Origin: DASUPK01 sp963728875
Lineage (GTDB): Bacteria; Actinomycetota; Thermoleophilia; Solirubrobacterales; 70-9
DNA length: 64,000 nucleotides
Reading direction: 5' to 3'
Assembly: GCA_963728875.1 (NCBI GenBank)
Contig: CAVSLJ010000002.1
Location: 248,001 to 312,000, forward strand
The notes below the pieces were generated by a model. That model searched no databases. It was given only the letters and a program-made list of their open reading frames with translations, and was not told the origin of the DNA. The first letter of the stretch is position 1. Each line of letters starts with the position of its first letter. Below are positions 1 through 9,114 of this stretch, in pieces. Both the position numbers and the translations under genes were made by a program.

Positions 1-342
1 CCGGAGCACACGCAGGGTCCCCTCCCGCGCGGGGACGATCAGATCGTCCGGATCCTTCGGCTGTTTCGGCGGGAACGGCGAGGCCACGTGCAGGACGTAG
101 TCGCACCCCTCGATGACGTTGTCCCAGTGCTCGTCGCTCATCAGGTCCGCCTGGTGAACGGTGAGGTGGGCGCCCTGGCCGACCTGCGACTCGACGGCGG
201 CATGGACGTCGCGCTCGCGGCTGGGATTGCGGACCGTGGTCCTGACCCGGTAGCCGCGCTGCAGCAGGTCGATGATGCACCAGCCGGCCAGATACCCCGA
301 GCCGCCCGTGACTAGGACTGTCTTGCCGTCACCTTCTGCCAT
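1..342 (-). CDS. NAD(P)-dependent extended SDR reductase/epimerase, N-terminal part only
   Basis: Only the first 114 codons are inside the window; the gene runs off the left edge. The Rossmann motif TGGSGYLAGW (residues 12-21) and the segment VLHVASPFP are those of extended short-chain dehydrogenases of the dihydroflavonol-reductase/cinnamoyl-CoA-reductase type, so NADP-linked reduction of an aldehyde or ketone is likely; the substrate cannot be read. The ATG at 342 follows a GGAGG. Start and ribosome site both lie inside the last codons of the upstream methyltransferase gene (31-base overlap), so the two genes are probably translationally coupled. Confidence 0.8.
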   Translation of the reverse strand, partial: MAEGDGKTVLVTGGSGYLAGWCIIDLLQRGYRVRTTVRNPSRERDVHAAVESQVGQGAHLTVHQADLMSDEHWDNVIEGCDYVLHVASPFPPKQPKDPDDLIVPAREGTLRVLR

Positions 343-1556
343 CGGTCCTCCATGACCCTATTCGAGTGCTCTGGCTTCGCAAAGAGCACCTGCACGTCAC
401 GCAGGCGCCGCTCGCGGAAGCCCGCCTCGCTCATCGCCAGCCAGAGCGTCCAGAGTCGCCGGAACGGCTCGTCGTAGCCGAGCTCGCCCGCGAGGTCCGA
501 GTTGGCGATGAAGCGCTCGCGCCAGAGCTCGAGGGTCCGCGCGTAGTGGGCGCCGATCTCCTCGAGCCAGATCGTGCTCATGTCGGTCTCGCGCGCGGTG
601 CACCCCTGGATCACCTCCAGCGAGGGCAGGCAGCCGCCGGGGAAGATCAGCGTGTTGGCGAAGCTCCTTGCTGCCTTCTCGGTCTTGTAGAGGCGGTCGT
701 CGATCAGGATCGCCTGCAGGAAGAAGAGGCCGTCGGGCTCGAGCAGCTCGGAGCAGCGGCGGAAGAACTCGTCGAAGTACTGCCAGCCGACCGCCTCGAT
801 CATCTCCAGCGAGACGAGCTTCGTGTAGCGGCCGCGCAGGTCGCGGTAGTCCTCGAGCAGGACGGTGACCCGGTCCTCGACCCCGGCGTCGCGGATCCTC
901 CGCAGCGCGCCCTCGCGCTGCTCCTGCGAGATCGTCGTGGTCGTCACCTGGCAGCCGTAGTTGGCGGCGGCGTAGGCCGCCATCGCGCCCCAGCCGGTGC
1001 CGATCTCGAGGAGGTGGTCCTCCGGGCCCAGCTCGAGCGCCCGGCAGATCCGCTCGAGGCGGTTCTGCTGCCCGTCGGCGAGCGTCGCCTCCGGGCTCGG
1101 GAAGACGGCCGACGAGTACATCATCGACTGGTCGAGGTAGAGCGCGAAGAGGTCGTTGCCCAGGTCGTAGTGAGCGGCGATGTGGCGCCGCGAGGTGCGC
1201 TTCCTGTTCCGCGGCACGCGCCAGACCGTCTTCTCCAGGGGGACGAGCAACGGGTGGAGTCGGCGGCGCCAGGCGTCGAGCGAGCCGAGGTTGCGGCAGG
1301 CGATGCGGAGGAGGGCGACGAGGTCGTCGCAGTCCCAGAGGCGGTCTCGATAGGCCTCGCCGAGTCCGACGCTGCCACTCAGGAGCGACCGGTAGAAGCG
1401 AGCCGAATTGATCTTGATCGTCGCCGCCAGGTCAGTGGCGGCATCCCCGAAATGGAACCGCCGGCCATCCGGCTCGATCAGCTCCAGGCTGCCGCCGCGC
1501 ACCCTGGAGAAGGCACCGAGAGCCAGTCGCCTGGAGGCTGACTCGATCGCGGTCAT
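312..1556 (-). CDS. Cyclopropane-fatty-acyl-phospholipid synthase family methyltransferase
   Basis: A 414-residue SAM-dependent methyltransferase of the CFA/mycolic-acid synthase family, which modifies double bonds of membrane lipid acyl chains. Visible are the family motif HYDLGN, the SAM-binding LEIGTGWG, the segment SLEMIEAVG and the late FPGG. Reading could begin upstream at 1637, but that would run over trpF; the ATG at 1556 gives a normal N-terminus and leaves a 70-base divergent promoter region shared with trpF. Its 3' end overlaps the SDR gene, so lipid modification and the reductase may share a pathway (inference). Whether it makes cyclopropane, methyl or other branches cannot be told from sequence alone. 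Confidence 0.85.
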   Translation of the reverse strand: MTAIESASRRLALGAFSRVRGGSLELIEPDGRRFHFGDAATDLAATIKINSARFYRSLLSGSVGLGEAYRDRLWDCDDLVALLRIACRNLGSLDAWRRRLHPLLVPLEKTVWRVPRNRKRTSRRHIAAHYDLGNDLFALYLDQSMMYSSAVFPSPEATLADGQQNRLERICRALELGPEDHLLEIGTGWGAMAAYAAANYGCQVTTTTISQEQREGALRRIRDAGVEDRVTVLLEDYRDLRGRYTKLVSLEMIEAVGWQYFDEFFRRCSELLEPDGLFFLQAILIDDRLYKTEKAARSFANTLIFPGGCLPSLEVIQGCTARETDMSTIWLEEIGAHYARTLELWRERFIANSDLAGELGYDEPFRRLWTLWLAMSEAGFRERRLRDVQVLFAKPEHSNRVMEDRWQKVTARQS

Positions 1557-1613
1557 CGACCGCAGCCTACTCCCGTGGAATGCCTGCTCGCATGGAGAAA
1601 ACGTGAATCCGCC

Positions 1614-1619
1614 TACTCT
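1614..1619 (+). promoter_or_regulatory. Candidate -10 (TACTCT) of the trp operon
   Basis: TACTCT ends 7 bases before the trpF ATG, leaving no room for a ribosome site, so a leaderless or near-leaderless transcript is suggested. No convincing -35 is seen. Confidence 0.45.
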
Positions 1620-1626
1620 TGGATGC

Positions 1627-2271
1627 ATGAAGGTCAAGGTCTGCGGAATGACGAGCCTCGCCGACGCAGAGCATGCGGCGAGCCATGGCGCCTGGGCGAT
1701 CGGGCTGATCCACCATCCGGACAGCCCGCGTTACGTGCAGCCTGACGTCGCCGAGGAGATCGGCGCGGCGCTGAAGCGCCGCTGCGAGATCGCCGGCGTG
1801 TTCGTCAACTCCACGCTCGACGAGGTGATCGATGCGGCGGAGCGCGAGAACCTGACGCTCCTCCAGTTCCACGGCGAGGAGGGGCCCTCGTTCTGCATCG
1901 AGGCGCGGCGCCGCACCGGCGCCAAGGTGATCAAGGCGATGCGGATTAACAGCGCCGCTGACGTTCAGGCGGCCGAGACGTTCCGCACGGACTTCCATCT
2001 CTTCGACGCCTACTGGCACGGCATCCACGGCGGAACCGGCAAGAGCTTCGACTGGGATCTGGTGGCGAGGCGGCGCTCGAAGGTGCCGATGATCCTGGCC
2101 GGCGGCCTCACCGCCGAGAACGTCGCCGGGGCGGTTGAGCTGGTCAATCCCCACGCCGTCGACGTCGTCAGCGGCGTCGAGGCCGAGCCCGGCCGCAAGG
2201 ACCACGCCAAGGTCGAGGACTTCCTCGCCGCCGCCGGCGTCGAGCAGCCCTCACGGGTGACGACGCCGTGA
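1627..2271 (+). CDS. trpF: Phosphoribosylanthranilate isomerase
   Basis: A 214-residue TIM-barrel enzyme converting N-(5-phosphoribosyl)anthranilate to CdRP in tryptophan synthesis. The N-terminus KVCGMT carries the catalytic cysteine, and FDAYWHGIHGGTGKSFDW carries the general-acid aspartate and the phosphate-binding loop. The ATG at 1627 gives the family's usual N-terminus; the reading frame extends further upstream without homology. The stop overlaps the GTG of trpB by four bases, giving a tight trpF-trpB-trpA operon. trpC, trpD and trpE are not in the window, so the pathway is split across the chromosome. Confidence 0.95.
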   Translation: MKVKVCGMTSLADAEHAASHGAWAIGLIHHPDSPRYVQPDVAEEIGAALKRRCEIAGVFVNSTLDEVIDAAERENLTLLQFHGEEGPSFCIEARRRTGAKVIKAMRINSAADVQAAETFRTDFHLFDAYWHGIHGGTGKSFDWDLVARRRSKVPMILAGGLTAENVAGAVELVNPHAVDVVSGVEAEPGRKDHAKVEDFLAAAGVEQPSRVTTP

Positions 2272-3443
2272 GCGCCGCGGTCGAGGAGCGCTTCGGCCCG
2301 TACGGCGGCCGCTTCGTCCCCGAGACCCTGATCGCCGCTCTGGATGAGCTCAGCGCCGCCTGGGCCGCGGCGCGGGAGGACCGGGAATTCCAGTCGGAGC
2401 TCTCGGTGCTCCTGCGGGACTTCGTCGGCCGCCCGACGCCGCTCTATCTGGCGGAGCGTCTTTCCGAGCGCGTCGGGCGCCGCGTCTACCTGAAGCGGGA
2501 GGACCTCGCCCACACCGGCGCTCACAAGATCAACAACGCCGTAGGGCAGGCGCTGCTGGCCAGGCGGATGGGCAAGACCCGGGTGATCGCAGAAACCGGG
2601 GCGGGGCAGCACGGCGTGGCGACCGCCACGGCGTGCGCCCTCTTCGGGCTCGAGTGCGCGGTCTACATGGGCAGCGAGGACATCCGCCGACAGGCGCCGA
2701 ACGTGGAGCGGATGAGGCTGCTCGGCACGCAGGTGATCCCGGTCGAGGCCGGGGCCCGGACGTTGAAGGAGGCGGTGAGCGCCGCCATCCGCGACTGGGT
2801 TGCGACGGTCGAGAACACCCACTACGTGATCGGCTCGGTCGTCGGGCCCGCCCCTTACCCCGCCCTCGTCCGCGACCTGCAGCGGGTGATCGGCGACGAG
2901 GCTCGCTCCCAGGCGATTGAGGCCGAGGGCTCGCTGCCCGCCCGCGTGATCGCGTGCGTCGGCGGAGGATCGAACGCGATCGGCAGCTTCCATGCCTTCC
3001 TCGACGACCCGGTCGAGTTGGTGGGCGTTGAAGCTGCCGGAGAGGGGCTCGACAGCGGCCACCACGGCGCCTCGCTCGCCGTCGGCGCGACCGGCGTGCT
3101 CCACGGCGCCCTCTCCTCGGTGCTCGCCGACGACGAGGGCCAGATCCTCGAGGCGCACTCCGTCTCGGCCGGGCTCGACTATCCGGGGGTCGGCCCCGAG
3201 CACGCCCACCTGCGCGACTCCGGACGGGCGAAATACGAGACGGCCACCGACGCCGAGGCCCTGCTGGCGTTTCGGGAGCTCGCTCGGCTGGAGGGGATCA
3301 TCCCCGCGCTCGAGCCCTCGCATGCCATCGCCTGGTTGCTCGAACACGACGGCGGAGACGGCTACGACGTGCTCACGCTGTCCGGGCGCGGCGACAAGGA
3401 CATGGACGAGGTGACGGCGAAGCTCGCCGAGATCGATGGCTGA
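2268..3443 (+). CDS. trpB: Tryptophan synthase beta chain
   Basis: A 391-residue PLP enzyme joining indole and serine. The PLP lysine is K87 in HTGAHKINNAVGQ, and the phosphate-binding glycine loop is GGGSNAIG. It starts with GTG at 2268, overlapping the trpF stop, and its stop overlaps the trpA ATG by eight bases. Length and motifs fit the canonical TrpB1 class that works in a complex with TrpA, not the stand-alone TrpB2 class. The frame is intact and nothing is unusual. Confidence 0.97.
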   Translation: MSAAVEERFGPYGGRFVPETLIAALDELSAAWAAAREDREFQSELSVLLRDFVGRPTPLYLAERLSERVGRRVYLKREDLAHTGAHKINNAVGQALLARRMGKTRVIAETGAGQHGVATATACALFGLECAVYMGSEDIRRQAPNVERMRLLGTQVIPVEAGARTLKEAVSAAIRDWVATVENTHYVIGSVVGPAPYPALVRDLQRVIGDEARSQAIEAEGSLPARVIACVGGGSNAIGSFHAFLDDPVELVGVEAAGEGLDSGHHGASLAVGATGVLHGALSSVLADDEGQILEAHSVSAGLDYPGVGPEHAHLRDSGRAKYETATDAEALLAFRELARLEGIIPALEPSHAIAWLLEHDGGDGYDVLTLSGRGDKDMDEVTAKLAEIDG

Positions 3444-4242
3444 GGCCACCGCAACGTCGATCGAGGCGGCCTTCGCGACCGCGAAGCGGGAAGGGAGGGC
3501 GGCCCTGATGCCCTACCTGATGGGCGGTTTCCCGGACCAGGACACCGCCACGACCGTGGCCGGCGCGTATGCCGATGCCGGCGCTGACCTGATCGAGCTC
3601 GGCGTTCCCTTCTCCGACCCGCTCGCGGACGGGCCCACGATCCATGCTGCCGACACCGCCGCCCTGGCGGCCGGGGCCACGCTCGAGTCTGTCCTGGAAA
3701 CCTGCGCGACGGTCGCGAATCGGATTCCGATCGCCCTCATGTGTTACTCGAACATGATCCTGGCGAGAGGGGTCGAGGACTTCGGAGGACTCGCCGCCGA
3801 GGCCGGGGCTGCCGGAGTGATCGTTCCCGACCTCCCGCTCGAGGAGCAGGGTCCGATCGCCGAGGCGTTCGGCTCCCGTGGTCTGTCGCTGATTCCGCTC
3901 GTCGCGCCCACCACGCCCCCCGAGCGCCGGGCGCAGATCTGCGGCGACGCTCACGGGTTCGTCTATCTCGTCTCCACGATGGGGGTGACGGGTGAGCGGG
4001 CGGACCTCCCGCCTGAATTGACCGGCCTGATCTCGGCGGCGAAAGAGGAGGCCAGCGTCCCGGTGGCGGTCGGATTCGGGATCTCCACACCGGAGCAGGC
4101 CGCGACGGTCGGCGAGCTCGCCGATGGGGTCATAGTCGGCACGCGCCTCGTGCGCGCGGTCGCCGACGCTCCCGATTGCGATTCGGCGGTCGCGGCGGTC
4201 AGCGGCTTCCTGAGGGAAACTCGCGCCAGCCTCGCCAGATAG
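3436..4242 (+). CDS. trpA: Tryptophan synthase alpha chain
   Basis: A 268-residue TIM barrel cleaving indole-3-glycerol phosphate to indole, which is channelled to TrpB. The two catalytic acids are in ELGVPFSDPLADGP (E54 and D65, the equivalents of E. coli E49/D60), and the phosphate loop is VGFGIS. The start lies within the last codons of trpB. It is the third gene of the operon and is followed after 10 bases by a small membrane-protein frame. Confidence 0.97.
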   Translation: MAEATATSIEAAFATAKREGRAALMPYLMGGFPDQDTATTVAGAYADAGADLIELGVPFSDPLADGPTIHAADTAALAAGATLESVLETCATVANRIPIALMCYSNMILARGVEDFGGLAAEAGAAGVIVPDLPLEEQGPIAEAFGSRGLSLIPLVAPTTPPERRAQICGDAHGFVYLVSTMGVTGERADLPPELTGLISAAKEEASVPVAVGFGISTPEQAATVGELADGVIVGTRLVRAVADAPDCDSAVAAVSGFLRETRASLAR

Positions 4243-4252
4243 TCTTCCGGCC

Positions 4253-4417
4253 GTGCAGGTAATCCTCTTCACGGTCCTCGGCGCATGCGTGATGGTGATC
4301 GCCTACGCCCTCGGCGTGCCGGGCCCGGTCGACGCAATCCTGTTCCTGGGCGGCGTCTTCACCGGCGCCCTGCTGCGCTACGCGCAGCCGCTGATCGACT
4401 GGATCACGCGGCCCTAA
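4253..4417 (+). CDS. Small membrane protein, 54 aa, downstream of trpA
   Basis: GTG-started frame of 54 residues with two hydrophobic stretches (about residues 2-19 and 24-42), ending IDWITRP. It begins 10 bases after trpA, so it could be co-transcribed. I do not recognise the family and see no clear ribosome site, so this is a tentative small gene; its support is the hydrophobic pattern and its tight position between trpA and the convergent MarR gene. Confidence 0.45.
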   Translation: MQVILFTVLGACVMVIAYALGVPGPVDAILFLGGVFTGALLRYAQPLIDWITRP

Positions 4418-4424
4418 CCGGCCG

Positions 4425-4853
4425 TCAGTCCTCGCCCGCGACCCGCCGCAGCAGGTCGCAAAAGGTTCCGAGCTCCGCGGTGGTCAGGGTGCTGAAACCC
4501 GGCTGGCGGCTCTCCATGCACCGAGCCAGGGACGTATTCGTCCTTCGCCCCTCTGTGGTCAGTGAGGCGACGCGCCTGCGGCGATCGTGGGCCGCGGGCT
4601 CGCGCCGGATGAGGCCTCGTCGTTCCAGGCTGGTGAGCAGGGTGGAGGCGTTTGCCGGGTCGACCCCGAGCCGTCCGGCAAGCTCGCTCGTCGTCACCTC
4701 TCCGGCGACGCCCAGCAGCCAGAGCGCCTGCGCCTCTCCCGGGCCCAGCCGGAGTTGATCCGCACACGACACGAAGTTCGCGCGGAACCGGCGCACCAGG
4801 TCTCCCATCAGGGCCGAGATCTCGCTCCCCAGCTGTTGTCGACGATCTGGCAT
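4425..4853 (-). CDS. MarR-family transcriptional regulator
   Basis: A 142-residue winged-helix regulator. The core is TTSELAGRLGVDPANASTLL (recognition helix region, about residues 54-73), followed by the wing GLIRREPAAHDRRRR with the Asp-Arg-Arg typical of MarR. Such proteins usually repress their own gene and a neighbour until a phenolic ligand or oxidant releases them. It is transcribed away from the microprotein at 4920 and the phosphofructokinase; the 66-base gap holds inverted repeats that could be its operator. The target is unknown. Confidence 0.88.
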   Translation of the reverse strand: MPDRRQQLGSEISALMGDLVRRFRANFVSCADQLRLGPGEAQALWLLGVAGEVTTSELAGRLGVDPANASTLLTSLERRGLIRREPAAHDRRRRVASLTTEGRRTNTSLARCMESRQPGFSTLTTAELGTFCDLLRRVAGED

Positions 4854-4860
4854 AGCTTTT

Positions 4861-4866
4861 AGATTA
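4861..4866 (-). promoter_or_regulatory. Candidate -10 (TAATCT) of the MarR gene
   Basis: On the minus strand TAATCT lies 7 bases before the ATG at 4853, consistent with leaderless transcription. It abuts the inverted repeats described next. Confidence 0.45.
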
Positions 4867-4915
4867 CCTTTGAACTTATAGGTACTCTAGCAGTCGTCAA
4901 CCGAAAGGAGTACCT
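4865..4915. promoter_or_regulatory. Inverted repeats between MarR and microprotein genes, candidate MarR operator
   Basis: TACCTTTGAACTTATAGGTA (4865-4884) is an imperfect palindrome (7 of 10 positions pair). The arm AGGTACTC (4880-4887) recurs inverted as GAGTACCT (4908-4915). This AT-richer patch covers the MarR promoter and the region before the small gene at 4920, which is where an autoregulated MarR site would be expected. Confidence 0.4.
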
Positions 4916-4919
4916 GTCG

Positions 4920-5027
4920 ATGGACACCGTCGTATTGATCGCATCGTTCGCCCCCTTGATCCTGCGTCTGGCCTGGGTCGTCTGGGGCCGTTTACGCCCG
5001 CGGAGATCGGACGCTTCGGCTTCCTAG
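4920..5027 (+). CDS. 35-aa membrane microprotein divergent from MarR
   Basis: ATG frame of 35 residues with one hydrophobic helix (about residues 4-23) followed by a basic tail RLRPRRS. A strong ribosome site AAAGGAG precedes it by 9 bases, which is unusual in a window where many genes lack one. It sits in the position of a MarR-regulated target gene. The family is unknown; it could also be a leader peptide for the phosphofructokinase, which starts 13 bases after its stop. Confidence 0.45.
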   Translation: MDTVVLIASFAPLILRLAWVVWGRLRPRRSDASAS

Positions 5028-5028
5028 G

Positions 5029-5034
5029 TAGATT
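5029..5034 (+). promoter_or_regulatory. Candidate -10 (TAGATT) of the phosphofructokinase gene
   Basis: TAGATT ends 6 bases before the GTG start, with no ribosome site between them, suggesting a leaderless mRNA. Confidence 0.4.
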
Positions 5035-5040
5035 GACCCA

Positions 5041-6066
<1,026 letters not shown>

Positions 6067-6073
6067 TGAGCTG

Positions 6074-7153
6074 ATGCCCCGTCTGGCGCTCGCGGCGCTG
6101 CTGCTGGCCCTCGTCCTAGCCGGCTGCGGGATCGCCGGGACCGCGAAGATCGAGGCGCCGGTGGCGGTCTACGTCAGCCTGCCGCTGACGGGGCCACACG
6201 GAGACAACGGCCGCGACGCGGCCGATGGCGCGCGGCTGGCGCTGGAGCGGGCGAAGGGCAAGGCCGGCTCGATCCAGGTCCGGGCGGTCTACCTCGACGA
6301 CGCCAAGGGCAGGGTCTGGGACCCGGTCGCCGTCGGGGCGAATGCCCGCCAGGCGGTCCAGGACTCATCCGCCGTGGCGTATATCGGCGAGCTCGACTCT
6401 GAGCCGAGCCGCGCCTCGATGCCGATCACCAACGACGCCGGCCTGGTCCAGGTCTCACCGGGAGCCGGGGGAGTGGACCTGACCCAGCCCGCCGCCGGCT
6501 ATCCGAACTCGCCCGGCCGCTACCAGCCTTCAGGCTCGCCCAGCTTCGCCAGGACCGTGCCCTCGGACGCGGCGGTCGCCGACGCGGCAGCCAGCTGGAC
6601 CTCCGAGCTTGGTGTGAAGTCCGCCATCGCGATCTCCGACGACACGCCGTTCCAAAACCTGATGGAGAGCGAGTTCTCCTCAGCGGCCAACGAGCATGGC
6701 ATCCAGGTGCTGGCGGCAAAGGAGGTGGGGAAGGCGGCGCTCGTGTACTACCCGGGAGGCGTCACCTCCGCCGGCGGCCAGATCCTTCAGCAAAGCGGCA
6801 GGCCGCCGCCGCCACGACGCGAGTTGAGCGCCGAGCTCGCCCGGGCGAATCTCCCGGGAGCGCCGCTCCTGGATGGGTTCATCAACCGCTTTCATCGGCC
6901 CCCCGGCCCGTACGTTGCCTATGGCTACGAGGCGATGGAGCTGGTCCTTCAGGCCATCCGCGGAGCCGGCACGGACGCCTCCTCCTTCCGCGACAACGTC
7001 CGCAGCGGCGTCTTCGGGGCCCACCGCGACGGCACGATCCTGGGCAGCTACTCGATCACCTCGGAGGGCGACACCACCGAGTGCATGATCCAGCGCTACG
7101 AGGGCGAGCGGCCGCGCACCAGGGTGCTCGGTGCACCCTGCCCGCCGGACTAG
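6074..7153 (+). CDS. Solute-binding lipoprotein, Leu/Ile/Val-binding (Peripla_BP_6) type
   Basis: A 359-residue exported protein with a lipoprotein signal ending in LAGC (lipidated Cys18). The following region VAVYVSLPLTGPHGDNGRDAADGARLALE is the start of a type I periplasmic-binding fold as in branched-chain amino-acid ABC receptors, and a second lobe near AYGYEAMELVLQAI completes it. No permease or ATPase genes are adjacent, so it may work with a distant ABC transporter or act as a sensor. It starts 7 bases after the phosphofructokinase stop. Its TAG stop shares the palindrome CTAG with the stop of the convergent esterase gene. Confidence 0.82.
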   Translation: MPRLALAALLLALVLAGCGIAGTAKIEAPVAVYVSLPLTGPHGDNGRDAADGARLALERAKGKAGSIQVRAVYLDDAKGRVWDPVAVGANARQAVQDSSAVAYIGELDSEPSRASMPITNDAGLVQVSPGAGGVDLTQPAAGYPNSPGRYQPSGSPSFARTVPSDAAVADAAASWTSELGVKSAIAISDDTPFQNLMESEFSSAANEHGIQVLAAKEVGKAALVYYPGGVTSAGGQILQQSGRPPPPRRELSAELARANLPGAPLLDGFINRFHRPPGPYVAYGYEAMELVLQAIRGAGTDASSFRDNVRSGVFGAHRDGTILGSYSITSEGDTTECMIQRYEGERPRTRVLGAPCPPD

Positions 7154-7869
7154 CGCGCCGAGGGCGGGCCCTCGATGACCGGCTGCCCGGTGATCACAGA
7201 TGAGACCCAGTCGCGTATCTCGGGGATCAGGGCGAAGTCAATGGAGTGCTGGACCCGGGCCTCGCGGTACGTGACCATCAGGCCGCCCTCCTCGAGCAGG
7301 TCACGAGCCTTGCGGCCGAAGCCGACGGGAATGACCGGGTCGTAGGAGCCGTGGGTGACGTAGGCGGGCATGCCGCGCTTCGCACGCGGGTCGAGCTTCC
7401 AGCCGCGGACCATCGGATAGAAGCCGCTCATCATCAGCAGCCCCGCGGCCTTCGGCCGGCCCATGCCGAGCGCCACGGCGCAGGCAACGGCAGCGCCCTG
7501 GCTGAACCCGCCGATCACCGTCTTCTCCCACGGGATCCCGCGGTGGCGCAGCTCGTCGTCGAGAAACCGGCAGAGCTTCTCGATCGTGTCGATGAAGGTG
7601 TCCTCGTCCGGGTGCCCGACCTCCCGGATCACGTACCAGTGGCGTCCGCCCGGCGGGACGTTGGTCAGCGGCGCGCCCGGTGTCATTCCGAAGAGCTTCC
7701 GGTCGGGGTCGAGCTCGTCGAGCATCGGATAGAGATCGCGCTCGTCGACGGCGCGGCCGTGGAGCAGGATCAGTGCTCCCTCCGGCTCGGCGGCCGGCTC
7801 GCGCGTCAGGTGAGCCAGCTGGACGACCTGACCGGGGCGGTCGCCGCCCGGCTGCTCAGGCGTGGACAC
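7150..7869 (-). CDS. Alpha/beta hydrolase, carboxylesterase/phospholipase (MhqD-like)
   Basis: A 239-residue esterase of the small carboxylesterase (Abhydrolase_2) family. The catalytic triad is visible: S123 in GFSQG, D177 in GSYDPVIP and H208 in RVQHSID. It starts inside the last codons of the upstream dioxygenase gene (14-base overlap). In Bacillus subtilis the MhqO dioxygenase and MhqD esterase act together against quinones and phenols under MhqR; this pair has the same composition, so a role in quinone or electrophile detoxification is inferred, not proven. Confidence 0.85.
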   Translation of the reverse strand: MSTPEQPGGDRPGQVVQLAHLTREPAAEPEGALILLHGRAVDERDLYPMLDELDPDRKLFGMTPGAPLTNVPPGGRHWYVIREVGHPDEDTFIDTIEKLCRFLDDELRHRGIPWEKTVIGGFSQGAAVACAVALGMGRPKAAGLLMMSGFYPMVRGWKLDPRAKRGMPAYVTHGSYDPVIPVGFGRKARDLLEEGGLMVTYREARVQHSIDFALIPEIRDWVSSVITGQPVIEGPPSAR

Positions 7870-8779
7870 GCGGGTTGTTGATCGGCCTCAGGACCGGCTC
7901 GACCTGTTCCCGGAGGTGCTCGTAGTCGGGTGGCAGCGAGAGCTTCTCCCCGAGCGACTCGAGTGGCTCGTCGACGGTGAAGCCCGGGCCAAGTGTCGCG
8001 ATCTCGAAGAGGACGCCACTCGGCTCGCGGAAGTAGATCGAGCGAAAGTAGAAGCGGTCGATCACGGGGGTGGGGCGGGCGCCGGCGGCGATCACGCGGT
8101 CGCGCCAGGCCTCGTGATCGTCCATCTGCGAGGCCCAGGCGATGTGGTGCACGCTGCCGGCGCCCTGCAGGCCGCGCTCGGGAGGCGGCGGGTCGAAGCC
8201 GTAGAGGCCGCCGCGGCTTTGGCCGCGGGCCTCCCAGCCGTCCTCGCGGGGCTGGAAGCCGAGCGCCTCCTGGAAGAGGCCCCTGCTGGGCTCCGGGTTG
8301 CTGGAGTAGGCGCGCGCGCCGTCGAAGCCCTGCAGCGCCATCTCGGCTGGGATCTCGGGGTGCTCGGCGATCAGCGGCTCGTCATCGACGGTGCTGACGC
8401 GGAGCGCGTGGCCGAGTCCCTCGGGATCGGCGAACCGCAACGCGTCGCCGCCGCGCTCAGTCTCGATTCCCTGCCCGGCCAGCCGTTCGGCCCAGAAGTC
8501 GAGCGCCTCGGGGGAGACGACCCGCCACCCGACGGCGTGGATCATCCCGTCGCCCGCGCGCCCGGCTGGGGCGCCGGGGTACTCGAAGAAGGTCAGGTCG
8601 GAGCCGGCATCGCCCTTCTCGTCCGCGAAGAAGAGGTGGTAGACGGTCGGGTCGTCCTGGTTGACGGTCTTCTTCACCAGCCGAAGGCCCATGACCCCGG
8701 CGTAGAAGTCGACGTTCTTCTGGGCGTCGCCGGTGATCGCGGTGATGTGGTGGACGCCCTCGAGCTCCATCGCCTTCAT
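7856..8779 (-). CDS. Ring-cleaving dioxygenase, VOC superfamily (MhqO-like)
   Basis: A 307-residue protein with two vicinal-oxygen-chelate modules; the first begins VHHITAITGDAQKNVDFYAGVMGLRLVKKT, the second near GSVHHIAWAS. Histidines at the start of each module and a late Glu (FEIATLG) can form the iron site of extradiol dioxygenases. Length and layout match MhqO/LinE-like proteins. Two ATGs, at 8779 and 8770, are possible. It is the first gene of a two-gene operon with the esterase; no adjacent MhqR-type regulator is present. Confidence 0.83.
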   Translation of the reverse strand: MKAMELEGVHHITAITGDAQKNVDFYAGVMGLRLVKKTVNQDDPTVYHLFFADEKGDAGSDLTFFEYPGAPAGRAGDGMIHAVGWRVVSPEALDFWAERLAGQGIETERGGDALRFADPEGLGHALRVSTVDDEPLIAEHPEIPAEMALQGFDGARAYSSNPEPSRGLFQEALGFQPREDGWEARGQSRGGLYGFDPPPPERGLQGAGSVHHIAWASQMDDHEAWRDRVIAAGARPTPVIDRFYFRSIYFREPSGVLFEIATLGPGFTVDEPLESLGEKLSLPPDYEHLREQVEPVLRPINNPRVHA

Positions 8780-8831
8780 CTTGCCCTATCGGCGGTGTTT
8801 TCACCGGCTTCGCCCCGGGCAGATCCTCATC

Positions 8832-9107
8832 ATGAAGATCGCCTTCATCCCAATCAGCATCCTCGGCGGGCTGATCGCCGGCTTCATCGGCCAGAAGGTC
8901 TTCGACGCGATTTGGGGCAGGGTGGACGAGCACGAGCCGCCACAGCCCGACCACCGCGAGGTGAGCCTGGCGAAGCTGGCCATCGCCCTCGTCATCGAAG
9001 GCGCCATCTTCCGGCTCGTCAAGGGGCTTTTCGATCATGGAGCCCGGCGCGGGTTCGCGCGTGTGACCGGCGAGTGGCCGGGCGACGAACGCCCGGAGGA
9101 GGCGTAG
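8832..9107 (+). CDS. DUF4235 small membrane protein
   Basis: A 91-residue protein with two membrane-associated stretches (about residues 5-24 and 45-62) separated by a polar segment containing DEHEPPQPDHREVS, the layout of actinobacterial DUF4235 proteins. Function unknown. The ATG at 8832 starts just before the first hydrophobic helix; longer reads would overlap the divergent dioxygenase gene. No clear ribosome site. Confidence 0.72.
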   Translation: MKIAFIPISILGGLIAGFIGQKVFDAIWGRVDEHEPPQPDHREVSLAKLAIALVIEGAIFRLVKGLFDHGARRGFARVTGEWPGDERPEEA

Positions 9108-9114
9108 ACCCGGC

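Noticed and set aside
2010..3449. A 479-codon frame antisense to trpF/trpB
   Set aside because: Antisense shadow of the conserved trp genes without any motif.
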